A stretch of DNA of 64,000 bases. Origin: an uncultured Pseudomonas sp. GTDB taxonomy: Bacteria; Pseudomonadota; Gammaproteobacteria; Pseudomonadales; Pseudomonadaceae. The stretch is from contig NZ_CAMPHV010000001.1 of the NCBI RefSeq assembly GCF_946886105.1, forward strand, positions 238,261 to 302,260. Direction: 5' to 3'. Position numbers and translations under genes: made by a program. Below the pieces are notes generated by a model that ran no database searches, was not told where the DNA came from, and was given only the letters and a program-made list of their open reading frames with translations. Positions 1 through 8,230 of this stretch are shown piece by piece; the first letter of the stretch is position 1; every line of letters begins with the position of its first letter.

Positions 1-32
1 GTTCCGAACAGGGCCAACCAACGAGGTTCGTT

Positions 33-1058
33 ATGTCCCGCATCATCCGTTTTCATCAGTTCGGCGAGGCCGACGTCCTCAAGATCGAGGATCGTCCGAG
101 CCCGACGCCCGCGGCTGGAGAAGTATTGATAGGCGTGGAAGCCATTGGCGTGAGCTGGTACGACGTACTCTGGCGGCAAAACCTGGGCAATACGCCCGCA
201 CAATTGCCCGCCGGCTTGGGCCATGAACTGGCCGGTACCGTGCTGGCGGTCGGCGAAGGCGTCTCCGACCTTGCCGTCGGCGACCGGGTCGCCAGCTTTC
301 CCGGACACACCGCCAACCGCTACCCGGCCTACGCCGAGCAAGTGGTGCTGCCGCGTCGCTCGCTTACCCGTTACGCCGAATGCCTGACCCCGCAGCAGGC
401 GAGCGTGCATTACCTGCCTTCGATGGTGGGCTGGTTCGGCTTCGTCGAACTGGCGCGTCTGCAACCCGGTGAAACCGTTCTGGTGACGGCCGCCAGCCGC
501 TGTTGGGGCCCCTATATCGTGCAGATGGGCAAGGCCCTGGGCGCCCATGTGATTGCCGCCACCGAACATGGCGAAGACAGCGATTTCCTCAAGCAATTGG
601 GCGCCGATCAGATCATCCTCACCGAGGAACAGGATCTGGTCAGCCGCGTCGCCAAACTCACCGATGGGCGAGGGGTGGACGTGGTGATGGACGCCCTCGG
701 CGGTCCGCAGATGTGCCTGCTGGGCGATGCGCTGGCGCCGCGTGGCCGTTTGGTGCTGTTCGATCTGCAAGGCGGCAACGAAACGCCGTTTCCCGCCTGC
801 GCGGCGTTCCAGAAGAACATCCAGTTCTTCGTGCACTGCATCGGCAACTTCACCGGCAAGGAAGAACTCGGCATCCCGCAGGACGAAGCCGCGGTGGCCA
901 AAGCGCTGCAAGGCATCAACCAGCTGACTGCCGACGGTTTGCTGCGGCCGCTGATCGACAGCGTATTCGCTTTCGACGAGGTGATTGCCGCGCACCGTTA
1001 TATGGAAACCTGCCCGAGCCGCGGCCGGGTGCTGTTGCAGGTTGAACCGGCGCCATAA
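33..1058 (+). CDS. zinc-independent quinone-oxidoreductase-like alcohol dehydrogenase (MDR family)
   Basis: A 341-aa medium-chain dehydrogenase/reductase. The N-terminal GroES-like part runs to about residue 125 and includes 'GHELAGTVLAVGEGV' and 'VGDRVASFPG'. A Rossmann domain follows, with 'GETVLVTAASRCWGPYIVQMGKALGA' replacing the usual GGVG turn, and then 'GADQIILTEEQD' and 'GVDVVMDALGG'. The classical structural-zinc cysteines are missing, as in the quinone oxidoreductase/crotonyl-CoA reductase branch, so NAD(P)H-dependent reduction of a small carbonyl or quinone is likely; the substrate cannot be read. The start ATG follows AACGAGG. It lies 5' of a block of stress and anaerobic genes; any promoter would be outside the window. 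Confidence 0.85.
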   Translation: MSRIIRFHQFGEADVLKIEDRPSPTPAAGEVLIGVEAIGVSWYDVLWRQNLGNTPAQLPAGLGHELAGTVLAVGEGVSDLAVGDRVASFPGHTANRYPAYAEQVVLPRRSLTRYAECLTPQQASVHYLPSMVGWFGFVELARLQPGETVLVTAASRCWGPYIVQMGKALGAHVIAATEHGEDSDFLKQLGADQIILTEEQDLVSRVAKLTDGRGVDVVMDALGGPQMCLLGDALAPRGRLVLFDLQGGNETPFPACAAFQKNIQFFVHCIGNFTGKEELGIPQDEAAVAKALQGINQLTADGLLRPLIDSVFAFDEVIAAHRYMETCPSRGRVLLQVEPAP

Positions 1059-1097
1059 GCCGAGCTTCCCAACCCAGTGTTATCGCCTGCGAGATCC

Positions 1098-1165
1098 TAG
1101 GGCGGACATGCCGAAGGCTTGTCCGCATTGGGACGCCCGCGGTGGACAAAGCTCCCCACCAAAGC
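1098..1165. repeat. REP-like palindromic repeat, GTAGGGCGGACATG family
   Basis: The unit starts with TAGGGCGGACATGCCGAAGG and continues with CTTGTCCGC, then a GGTGGACAA arm. The same unit recurs at 59965-60041. Copies lie only between genes, as expected for bacterial interspersed palindromes. Confidence 0.7.
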
Positions 1166-1257
1166 ACTCTTCGTAGCCCGTAAGCACCATTGGTTGACTT
1201 TGATCGTTGCCACATCGAGGCGTCGAACCGTCCACGTGGGAACGATCAGCTGCCCCG

Positions 1258-1335
1258 GTAGCCCGGATAAGCCTTGGCGCCATTCGGGATGGCCCGTGCA
1301 ATCACCAGCGATGCCCCGGATTGCATCCGGGCTAC
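1258..1335. repeat. REP-like palindromic repeat, GTAGCCCGGAT family
   Basis: Starts GTAGCCCGGATAAG and ends GGATTGCATCCGGGCTAC, so the two ends are inverted copies. Other copies are at 56490-56559 and 63910-63976. With the preceding repeat it fills the space between the dehydrogenase and the convergent PRPP-synthetase-like gene and could also end transcription from both sides. Confidence 0.75.
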
Positions 1336-1340
1336 AGAAT

Positions 1341-2303
1341 CTATCGATTCAACCCATATTCCTCGGCCAATAGCGCGGCCACGGCGGCGCTGGAGTCGAT
1401 GATTTCCAGGCGTTGCGTGGCCAGTTCCGGCGCCAGGCGAAACGGCGGCACGCTGTCGAACACCACTATCGATTCCAGCAACGGACTGCCGAGCAGCTCG
1501 CTATCGGTAGTGAACAGGCCGTGCACCGCGCCGGCGAGAATCCGCGTGGCGCCAGCGGCATGGCAGGCCTCGGCGGCGCGCAGCAGGGTATTGCCGGTGC
1601 TGATCAGGTCGTCGACGATGATCGCCGTCTTGCCCGCCACATCGCCGATCAACACCGAGTCCGTGACTATGTCGTCGCGCCTGTGCTTGGCCATATAGGC
1701 GCTTGCCACCGGCCGGCCGAGGCATTGCTGCAAGGCGTGGCGGAACTGTTCGGCGCGCTTGACCCCACCGCTATCGGGGGACACGGCGACCACCTCGGCC
1801 TCGGCTACCTGAGCGGCGAAATACTCGGCGAATAGCGTTGCGCCCGGCAGATTCTGGCTGGGGATGCGAAAGGCGTTATCGAAAGCCGCGTCGTTATGCA
1901 CCTCCAGCGTCAGCAGGCGATCGACGCCACAGGCCTCGAACATGGCCGCGACATAGCGGCTGATGATCGGGTCCTGGGGCTGGGTACGCCGCTCCTTCCG
2001 GCCATAGCAGAGGTAGGGGGCGACCACCTGTACCCTGCGGGCGCCGGCGTCTTTCAGGGCGCCGCAGAAGAACAGCAGATGACAGAGCTTGTCGTTGCCG
2101 CTTTGTCGGTCATCGCCATACAGCGAGTGGAACACCACCGCTTCACGACCAGCCACCGGCTGCAGGGGCCTGCTCTTGTGCTCACCGTCCTCGTACAGAC
2201 GCTCCTCATGCTCGGCCAGTTCGCAGCCGAGGTGCTGAGCCACGCGAGCGCCATAGGTCTGACTGCCTTTCAGGGCGAATAGCAAGGGACCGGGTTTGCT
2301 CAT
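1341..2303 (-). CDS. ribose-phosphate pyrophosphokinase-like protein (PRPP synthetase family)
   Basis: A 320-aa protein that would make PRPP from ribose-5-phosphate and ATP. It shows the family features: 'HSLYGDDRQSGNDKLCHLLFFCGALKDAGARRV' near residue 60, 'APYLCYGRKERRTQPQDPI' (ATP-binding region), 'VSPDSGGVKRAEQ' and the PRPP loop 'AIIVDDLISTGNTLL'. Differences from housekeeping Prs, such as the shortened N-terminus, suggest a specialised second copy. ATG 2303 is chosen because AGGAG precedes it at a good distance; nine upstream codons remain open. It is divergent from the universal stress gene, and the FNR-type box between them could serve both. Confidence 0.85.
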   Translation of the reverse strand: MSKPGPLLFALKGSQTYGARVAQHLGCELAEHEERLYEDGEHKSRPLQPVAGREAVVFHSLYGDDRQSGNDKLCHLLFFCGALKDAGARRVQVVAPYLCYGRKERRTQPQDPIISRYVAAMFEACGVDRLLTLEVHNDAAFDNAFRIPSQNLPGATLFAEYFAAQVAEAEVVAVSPDSGGVKRAEQFRHALQQCLGRPVASAYMAKHRRDDIVTDSVLIGDVAGKTAIIVDDLISTGNTLLRAAEACHAAGATRILAGAVHGLFTTDSELLGSPLLESIVVFDSVPPFRLAPELATQRLEIIDSSAAVAALLAEEYGLNR

Positions 2304-2394
2304 GAAGGCGACTCCTGTAGAGGGCGGCAAAGGCTTTGGACATCTTGTCCGCAGAGCCTATCGCACAGTTATATCGACGCCGACAAGCTGTCGC

Positions 2395-2408
2395 TTGATG
2401 CACATCAA
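2395..2408. promoter_or_regulatory. FNR-type (ANR/DNR) box
   Basis: TTGAT-GCAC-ATCAA is a perfect match to the symmetric FNR/ANR consensus. It lies between two divergent genes, 92 bp from the PRPP-synthetase start and 107 bp from the universal-stress start, so either or both may be induced at low oxygen. Confidence 0.8.
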
Positions 2409-2514
2409 CACAACAGCCGCCATCGAGGTGCATCGTGTAGATGCTGTACGGCTTGTCCGCAGGCATTGTTCCAGGAAGGCCGACCCTTTCATCCATTGAT
2501 CGAGGAGGTATTCC

Positions 2515-3411
2515 ATGAGTCAATTTCAACGGCTGTTGTTGGTCGCCGATCCGCAGATGCATCACTCGCCCGCGCTTCAACGCGCCGCCGCGCTGGCCCA
2601 GGCCTCTGGGGCCGCGCTGCATATCCTGACCTTGGTCGAGCCGTTCTCGACTTTACCGTTGCTGGACAAAAGCATTCAGGAGCTGACCCGCGAAGCTCGC
2701 ATGCAGGACTGCCGTGACTGGCTCAAGGACGAGGTCGAGCTGTTGCGCAGCAAAGGCCTGGAGGTGACCAGCGAAGTGCTCTGGAGCGACCAGCCGCTCA
2801 AGGAAATCCTCGCGCATGTGGCAGAAATGCCGGTCGACCTGCTGATCAAAGACCTGCAGCATGAACCGGCGCTCAAGCGTGCCTTTGTCACACCGCTGGA
2901 CTGGCACCTGCTGCGCGAATGCCCGGTACCCGTGCATCTGGTCGGTGTCGCCAGTAACCCGCTGCCGCTCAAGGTAGTCGCCGCCGTCGATCCTTCACAT
3001 CCCGAAAGCGCGAGCAGCGATTTGAACGATCGGATCATCGACACGGCCATTGGTCTGGCCCTGCAATGCGACGCGCAACTGCATCTGTTGCATACCTGCG
3101 ACCTGTCGCCGGCCTTTCTCGCCGAAGCGGGCACTGCGACTGCCGCTTGCGTGGATATGCTCGATGAGTTGCGCCAGTCACAGGCGGCGTCCTTTACGGC
3201 TCTGGCGGAGCGTTATGGGGTTCCGGCCGAGCGGCGGCATTTTCTTGTAGGTCCGCCGATTCATACGATTGCCGGTTTTGCGGCGCGTAACCAGGTCGAT
3301 GTGCTGGTGATGGGCAGGGTGCAGCGTAAGGGACTGGACAAGCTGATCGGCAGTACCACCGAACACCTGCTTTATCAGGTGCCTTGCAGCATTCTGGCGA
3401 TTGCACTTTAG
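2515..3411 (+). CDS. tandem universal stress protein
   Basis: A 298-aa protein made of two Usp domains. The first (about 1-145) begins 'MSQFQRLLLVADPQMHHSPALQRAAALA'. The second (about 150-298) begins 'PLKVVAAVDPSHP' and ends in the nucleotide-binding pattern 'VDVLVMGRVQRKGLDKLIGSTTEHLLYQVPCSILAI', which matches G-x2-G-x9-G(S/T). The first domain lacks a clear version of this motif. The size matches UspE-type proteins. ATG 2515 follows CGAGGAGG. Usp proteins of this type aid anaerobic energy-stress survival in Pseudomonas, which fits the FNR box upstream; that role is inferred here. Confidence 0.9.
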   Translation: MSQFQRLLLVADPQMHHSPALQRAAALAQASGAALHILTLVEPFSTLPLLDKSIQELTREARMQDCRDWLKDEVELLRSKGLEVTSEVLWSDQPLKEILAHVAEMPVDLLIKDLQHEPALKRAFVTPLDWHLLRECPVPVHLVGVASNPLPLKVVAAVDPSHPESASSDLNDRIIDTAIGLALQCDAQLHLLHTCDLSPAFLAEAGTATAACVDMLDELRQSQAASFTALAERYGVPAERRHFLVGPPIHTIAGFAARNQVDVLVMGRVQRKGLDKLIGSTTEHLLYQVPCSILAIAL

Positions 3412-3480
3412 CCACGTAAAATCGCCGGAAGCCATTTTTAACGTCGCGTAGCGACGGCCAGAACGGACGGCGGGCACCTA

Positions 3481-3513
3481 TAAAAGCCCCTGAGCTTATC
3501 GGCACAGGGGCTT
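3481..3513 (-). terminator. rho-independent terminator of the hsp20 gene (possibly bidirectional)
   Basis: On the minus strand AAGCCCCTG and CAGGGGCTT form a 9-bp stem followed by TTTA. It sits just past the stop of the Hsp20 gene and between two convergent genes. Confidence 0.75.
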
Positions 3514-3530
3514 GGAGCCATTACCGGCGC

Positions 3531-4073
3531 TCAACTGGCTTTTACCGGGATGACCTGTTCCGGTTTGCTGGCCTCGGGCTTCTTCGGCAGGCTGATGCTC
3601 AGCAGGCCTTTGCTGTACTGCGCGGCGATCTGCTCGGTATCGATGCCTGGAGGCAGGCTGAAGATGCGCTCGAAGCTGCCGTAGTGGCGCTCTGAGAGGT
3701 AGTAGTCTTTCTTCTTTTCCTCCGTCTCCTGGTTTTTCTCGCCCTTGATGATCAGGGTGCCGTTGGACACTTTGATCTCGATATCCTTCTCATCCATACC
3801 GGGCAGTTCGGCGGTGATTTCGAAGCTCTTTTCCTTTTCCGCGATGTCCACGGCCGGCACGCTCTGACCGATCAACTCCCGTCGCCAAAACGGTTCCGCC
3901 TCGAAGGCGCGGCGCCCGAACGGTAAGTGCAGTGGGGCGCGGGTGAAGTCATCGAACAGATGATCGACCTGGCGACGCAGGCTTTCGAAGAGATTTCGCG
4001 GTTCTGCCAGGGCTGGGCTCTTAGTGGGGGTTTCCTCGCATTTCACCGGCAGTTCTTTTGCAGTGCTAGACAT
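3531..4073 (-). CDS. small heat shock protein, Hsp20/alpha-crystallin family
   Basis: A 180-aa ATP-independent holdase chaperone. The N-terminal arm contains 'FESLRRQVDHLFDDF'. The alpha-crystallin domain runs from about 72 to 165 ('PAVDIAEKEKSFEITAELPGMDEKDIEIKVSNGTLIIKGEK' through 'ERIFSLPPGIDTEQIAAQYSKGLLSISLPK'). The tail ends 'EQVIPVKAS', with an I-x-V-type motif for oligomer contacts. ATG 4073 is preceded by GGAGGGG; a longer open frame reaches 4172 but runs into the FNR box. The promoter contains a perfect FNR-type box 71 bp upstream, which is unusual for an Hsp20 gene, usually under sigma32 or ROSE control. Confidence 0.92.
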   Translation of the reverse strand: MSSTAKELPVKCEETPTKSPALAEPRNLFESLRRQVDHLFDDFTRAPLHLPFGRRAFEAEPFWRRELIGQSVPAVDIAEKEKSFEITAELPGMDEKDIEIKVSNGTLIIKGEKNQETEEKKKDYYLSERHYGSFERIFSLPPGIDTEQIAAQYSKGLLSISLPKKPEASKPEQVIPVKAS

Positions 4074-4143
4074 GTTCGTCCCCTCCGTAGGGAGTGTCCG
4101 GGATTGGACGGATTTAGTCTGCGACGGGCCTTGCGGCGCCACT

Positions 4144-4157
4144 TTGATCTCGATCAA
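4144..4157. promoter_or_regulatory. FNR-type box upstream of hsp20
   Basis: TTGAT-CTCG-ATCAA is a perfect ANR/DNR consensus. It is 71 bp upstream of the hsp20 start on the minus strand and 28 bp from the next box, which faces the formate dehydrogenase genes. Confidence 0.85.
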
Positions 4158-4184
4158 CAGCGTTGAGGGCAATTATCGGATTCA

Positions 4185-4198
4185 TTGACCCTGATCAA
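4185..4198. promoter_or_regulatory. FNR-type box upstream of the formate dehydrogenase-like operon
   Basis: TTGAC-CCTG-ATCAA matches nine of the ten conserved positions. It lies 61 bp upstream of the chosen ATG of the molybdopterin subunit, a normal distance for activation. Confidence 0.75.
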
Positions 4199-4258
4199 GC
4201 TTGTTGTCCCGACTGCGGCCTAGCCTGGAAGCAAATCGACCAGAGCGGGAGAGTGGTG

Positions 4259-6355
4259 ATGCGCGTCATACCGAGCATTTGCACATTCTGCGGGGTCGGT
4301 TGCGGCATCGGCCTGCGTATCGAAAACAGCCAGGTCGTTGGCGTCGAACCGCAACCGGGCCATCCCGTCAGCCAAGGCCAGCTGTGCGCCAAGGGCTGGG
4401 CCACCAGCTACGCCATCGCGCCGGCCGAGCGCATCAGCCAACCGTTGATCAAAGAGCACGGGCGCTTTCGCCCGGCCAGTTGGGACGAGGCGTTGGCGCG
4501 GGTCGCCGAGGCCTTTCGCACGGCGCTGGACGAGGGTGGGCCGAGTGCGGTGGGGCTGATCAGTTGCGCCCGTGCCAGCAACGAAGATAACTACGCCGCG
4601 CAGAAATTCGCCCGTGCGGTACTCCAGAGCAACAACATCGACCACTGCGCGCGCATCTGTCACAGCCCCTCGGTCGCCGGTCTGTCGCGCACCCTGGGCT
4701 CGGGGGCGATGACCAATAGCATCGCCGATATCGACCAGGCCGATCTGATTCTGGTGATAGGCGCCGATGTCACCGAAAACCACGCGATCATCGGTGCGCG
4801 CATGCTGCGCGCCCAGGCCCGGGGCGCCACTTTGGTGGTGATCGATCCACGCAAGACGCGCCTCGCCCGGCTCGCCGACATCCACCTGCAAGTGCGCCTG
4901 GGCAGCAATATCGCGCTGCTCAACGGCCTGTTGCGGATCATCCTCGACAACGGCTGGGAGAACCGCGAATTCATCGCCGAGCGCTGCGAGGATATCGAAC
5001 CGCTGCGCCGGCACCTGGCCACGCTGACGCCGGCGCAGAGCAGCGCCATGACTGGCATTGCCGTCGCCGACCTGGAAAAACTGGCCTACCTCTACAGCCA
5101 CGCCAAAGCCGCCTTCATCGCCTATGGCATGGGCATCACCCAGTTCCAGAGCGGGACCAACAACGTGATCGCGGTGTCCAACCTGGCCCTGGCCTGCGGT
5201 CAGATCGGCCGTCCGGGCACCGGCATCAACCCGCTGCGCGGGCAGAACAACGTGCAGGGCGCCTGCGACATGGGCTGCCTGCCGAACGTCTATCCCGGTT
5301 ACCAGGATGTCGCCGATCCGGCGGTGCAGGCCAAGTTCGCCGCGGCCTGGGGCTGCGAGCCGGCGAAAGCGCTGGGGCTGACCTCCCTGGGCATGATGCA
5401 CGCGGCGCGGCAGGGCGAACTGCGCGCGTTGATGATCATGGGCGAAGACCCGCTGCTGACCGACCCGGATCAGAATCAGGTGGCCAGATCCTTCGCCGCC
5501 CTCGATTGCCTGGTGGTGGTGGAGCTGAGCCTGACCGAAACGGCCAAACACGCCGATGTGCTGCTGCCGGCCGCATCGTTCGCCGAGAAGGACGGCACCT
5601 TCACCAATTGCGAGCGCCGCGTGCAACGCATTCGCCGCGCCATAACGCCACCGGGGCTGGCCCGCGGCGACTGGCAGATACTCGGCGAGCTGGCGGCGCG
5701 TATGGGCTATCCCGGCATGCTGTGGCGCGATAGCGAGGCGGTATTCGACGAGATGGCCGCGCTGACGCCGATCTTTTCCGCCATGAGTTACCCGCTGCTG
5801 GATGCGCGACGCGGTCTACAATGGCCCTGCGACAGCGAGCATCCGCAGGGTTCGCCGATCCTTCACCAACAGCGTTTCCCCCTGGGGCGCGGACGCTTTT
5901 TCGCCGTCTCCCAGGTCGATGTCGACGAGCTACCGGATGCCGAGTACCCGTTCGCCCTCACCACCCATCGCCTGCATTTTCACTACGGTTGCGGCTCGAT
6001 GACCCGCAAATCGCCGCTGCTCGAGCGCGAAACGCCCGAGGGCTTGCTGTTCATGCATTCCGAGGACGCCGCGAAACTCGGCCTGAGCCAGCATCAGGGC
6101 GTACGGGTGCGTTCGCGCCGCGGCTGCCTGGAAACCCGCGTGCAGCTCAGCGACGATTTGCCCAGAGGCACCCTGGGCATGCCTTATCACTTCAGGGAGG
6201 CGCCCTGTAACCGCTTGACCAACAACGCCCAGGACCCGATCAGCAAAATGCCCGAACTCAAGGCTTGCGCGGTCGCGGTCGAAGCCCTGCTACCCGGCCA
6301 GGCGCCGAACCCGCAGGTCGGCACGTTCGAGGTGGATCGCCATGCAAGCCTATAA
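4259..6355 (+). CDS. molybdopterin oxidoreductase, formate dehydrogenase alpha-like
   Basis: A 698-aa catalytic subunit of the DMSO-reductase superfamily, most like FdhF-type formate dehydrogenase. The N-terminal [4Fe-4S] motif is 'CTFCGVGCG...CAKG' (residues about 7-45). The Mo ligand is the Cys in 'HCARICHSPSVAGL', so this is a cysteine rather than a selenocysteine form. Cofactor contacts 'MGITQFQSGTNNV' and 'GTGINPLRGQNNVQGACDMG' and the C-terminal domain ending near residue 680 are present. ATG 4259 is preferred since GGGAG precedes it and the protein then starts just before the Cys motif; the open frame goes back to 4163 across the FNR box. The next gene overlaps it by 14 bp. Likely product: NAD-linked soluble formate oxidation or CO2 reduction; the substrate is inferred. 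Confidence 0.85.
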   Translation: MRVIPSICTFCGVGCGIGLRIENSQVVGVEPQPGHPVSQGQLCAKGWATSYAIAPAERISQPLIKEHGRFRPASWDEALARVAEAFRTALDEGGPSAVGLISCARASNEDNYAAQKFARAVLQSNNIDHCARICHSPSVAGLSRTLGSGAMTNSIADIDQADLILVIGADVTENHAIIGARMLRAQARGATLVVIDPRKTRLARLADIHLQVRLGSNIALLNGLLRIILDNGWENREFIAERCEDIEPLRRHLATLTPAQSSAMTGIAVADLEKLAYLYSHAKAAFIAYGMGITQFQSGTNNVIAVSNLALACGQIGRPGTGINPLRGQNNVQGACDMGCLPNVYPGYQDVADPAVQAKFAAAWGCEPAKALGLTSLGMMHAARQGELRALMIMGEDPLLTDPDQNQVARSFAALDCLVVVELSLTETAKHADVLLPAASFAEKDGTFTNCERRVQRIRRAITPPGLARGDWQILGELAARMGYPGMLWRDSEAVFDEMAALTPIFSAMSYPLLDARRGLQWPCDSEHPQGSPILHQQRFPLGRGRFFAVSQVDVDELPDAEYPFALTTHRLHFHYGCGSMTRKSPLLERETPEGLLFMHSEDAAKLGLSQHQGVRVRSRRGCLETRVQLSDDLPRGTLGMPYHFREAPCNRLTNNAQDPISKMPELKACAVAVEALLPGQAPNPQVGTFEVDRHASL

Positions 6356-7361
6356 CCTGTTGCGACCGCAGGACCTGCGCGCCCACCTGGCGCGCGAGCG
6401 CCGCGTCTACGAAGCACGCCCGGACGAGCAGGGCGGAGTGCATTGGCAATTGGTCAGCAGCCAGGACTGCACGCCATTTGCGCCGCCGCGCGAGCCGCCG
6501 CCGTTTTCCGCCAAGAGTTTCTTCTTCGCCGAGCGCGAGCTGCTGTTCCGTTTCGACGGCGGCCAGTTCTATTCGGCCATGCCCCAGGTGCAACCCCAGG
6601 CGTTATTCGGCCTGCAAGCCTGCGACCTGCAGGCGGTGGCCTATCAGGATCGCTTCTTCGCCGACGATCCGCATTACCAGGCGCGACGGCAGGCCACGCT
6701 GCTGATTGGAGTCGACTGCCTGCACAGCTGCAGCGGTGGCTTCTGCAGCATTCTGGACAGCGGCCCGACGGTACGCGGACGGCACGCCGACCTGATCCTG
6801 ATGCCGCGCGACGAGACGCATGCCGGCTGGCTGTTGCTGGTCGTCAGCGACGCCGGCCGCAAGGCTTTGCAGGGGCTCAGCCTGCCCAGGGCGCCGGATG
6901 GCTGGAGGGCCGAGCGAGCCGCGCACCGTGCGGCGGTGGCCCGCGAACAGGGCGAGCAGGGCGAAATAGTCGAAGGCATCGCCGCATTGAATGCCGGGGA
7001 GATCAGCCACGTCACCTGGGACAGCTTGGGCCTACGCTGCCTGGGCTGCTCGGGTTGCACCTCGGTATGCCCGACCTGCTCCTGCTACGCCCCCGTGGAT
7101 CAATCCAGCGCGGACGGCGGCGCACAACGCGAGCGGGTGTGGGATTCCTGCCTGTATCAGGGCTTCCAACAAGAGGCCAGCGGTCACAACCCCAGCGCAG
7201 CAGCCGGCCAACGGGTGCAACGGTTCTGGTCGCACAAGTTCGGCAATGGCTTCAAGAGCCGCTTCGAGGATTACGGTTGCGTCGGCTGCGGCCGCTGCGA
7301 CCGCGTTTGCCCTGGCGGAATCGGCGCGCACGGGGTCATGCAGCGAGTGACGCGGCCATGA
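6342..7361 (+). CDS. iron-sulfur subunit, 4Fe-4S dicluster (hydrogenase/sulfite reductase beta-like)
   Basis: A 339-aa electron-transfer protein. The C-terminal half has two cluster motifs: 'CLGCSGCTSVCPTCSC' (about 230-245) and 'CVGCGRCDRVCPGGIG' (about 315-330). The N-terminal half ('FFFAERELLFRFDGG', 'ALFGLQACDLQAVAYQDRFF') is typical of the beta subunit of sulfhydrogenases and of AsrA. It would pass electrons between the molybdopterin subunit and the flavin subunit encoded next. The start overlaps the upstream gene by 14 bp and the end overlaps the downstream start by 4 bp (ATGA), so the three genes are translationally coupled. Confidence 0.85.
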   Translation: MQAYNLLRPQDLRAHLARERRVYEARPDEQGGVHWQLVSSQDCTPFAPPREPPPFSAKSFFFAERELLFRFDGGQFYSAMPQVQPQALFGLQACDLQAVAYQDRFFADDPHYQARRQATLLIGVDCLHSCSGGFCSILDSGPTVRGRHADLILMPRDETHAGWLLLVVSDAGRKALQGLSLPRAPDGWRAERAAHRAAVAREQGEQGEIVEGIAALNAGEISHVTWDSLGLRCLGCSGCTSVCPTCSCYAPVDQSSADGGAQRERVWDSCLYQGFQQEASGHNPSAAAGQRVQRFWSHKFGNGFKSRFEDYGCVGCGRCDRVCPGGIGAHGVMQRVTRP

Positions 7362-8194
7362 TCGACTCGACCCCACGCCGCCTGCTATTGCTCGCTCACT
7401 ATGCCGACGGCGAAGACGCACGCCACTTCAGCCTGCGCATCGAACAACCGCTGGCCGCCGACAACAATGTCGTTCCCGGACAATTCTTTATGCTAAGCCT
7501 GCCCGGCATAGGCGAGGCGCCCTTCACCTATCTCACCCCTCCGGACGCGGAAGGCCGTTTCAACGCCTTGGTGCGCCGCACCGGGAAGCTCACCGGCGCA
7601 TTGTTCGAACAACCGACCGGGGCGATCCTCGGTTATCGCGGCCCGTTCGGCCGGGGCTGGCCGCTGTTCTTTTGCAGCAGCCGGATCTTGCTGGTGGCGG
7701 GCGGTTGCGGCCTGGCACCGCTGGCCGGGGTAATCGATGAAGCCTACCGGCACAAGCTGCCGGCGCAGCTGCGCGTGGTCTACGGCGCCCGCCATAGCGA
7801 GGCCCAGGTGCTGGGACGAGAACGTGCGCGCTGGCGGCAACAGCTACCCTTTATCGAAACCCTCGACCATGCCCGGCCCGGGCAACGCCAGGGCACGCCG
7901 CTCGCGCATTTCGATGAGGTGTTCGCCGAGCAGGCGCCGGATGTGCTGCTGTGCTGCGGCCCGGAACCGCTGATGTTGGCGAGCGCCGAGGCTTGCCTGC
8001 AACGCGGCTTGTCAGCGAACAATATCTGGATTTCCCTGGAGCGGCGTATGCACTGTGCCGATGGTCTCTGCGGCCACTGCTACCTCGGTACCAGTTATGT
8101 CTGCCAGGAAGGCCCGACCTACCGTTACGACCGTTACCTGGCGCTACTGGGCGACCGGCCGCCATCCGCCGAGACGCATTACCGGTTTTGCTGA
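7358..8194 (+). CDS. FAD/NAD(P)-binding, 2Fe-2S electron-transfer subunit (HydG/PyrK-like)
   Basis: A 278-aa ferredoxin-reductase-type protein. The FAD-binding barrel is near residues 5-105 ('VPGQFFMLSLPGIGEAPFTYLTP'), followed by the NAD-binding segment with 'RILLVAGGCGLAPLAGVI' and 'DVLLCCGPEPLM'. The C-terminal Cys motif 'CADGLCGHCYLGTSYVC' binds a 2Fe-2S cluster in the PyrK/sulfhydrogenase gamma family. It most likely connects the formate-dehydrogenase-like complex with NAD(P)H in the cytoplasm. No membrane anchor is encoded nearby, which supports a soluble enzyme. Confidence 0.85.
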   Translation: MIDSTPRRLLLLAHYADGEDARHFSLRIEQPLAADNNVVPGQFFMLSLPGIGEAPFTYLTPPDAEGRFNALVRRTGKLTGALFEQPTGAILGYRGPFGRGWPLFFCSSRILLVAGGCGLAPLAGVIDEAYRHKLPAQLRVVYGARHSEAQVLGRERARWRQQLPFIETLDHARPGQRQGTPLAHFDEVFAEQAPDVLLCCGPEPLMLASAEACLQRGLSANNIWISLERRMHCADGLCGHCYLGTSYVCQEGPTYRYDRYLALLGDRPPSAETHYRFC

Positions 8195-8230
8195 GCGGCG
8201 CATTCGTTGAACCCGTTACCCGGCGGAGGG

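Noticed and set aside
4640..4670. Possible selenocysteine site in the formate-dehydrogenase-like subunit
   Set aside because: The position of the Mo ligand is an ordinary Cys codon in 'ARICHSPS' and the frame has no internal TGA, so no selenocysteine is needed.
4220..5626. 468-codon minus-strand frame inside the molybdopterin gene
   Set aside because: It is antisense to a clear gene and has a His/Gly/Arg/Gln-rich shadow composition; similar long frames antisense to ftsH, norB and norD were left out for the same reason.
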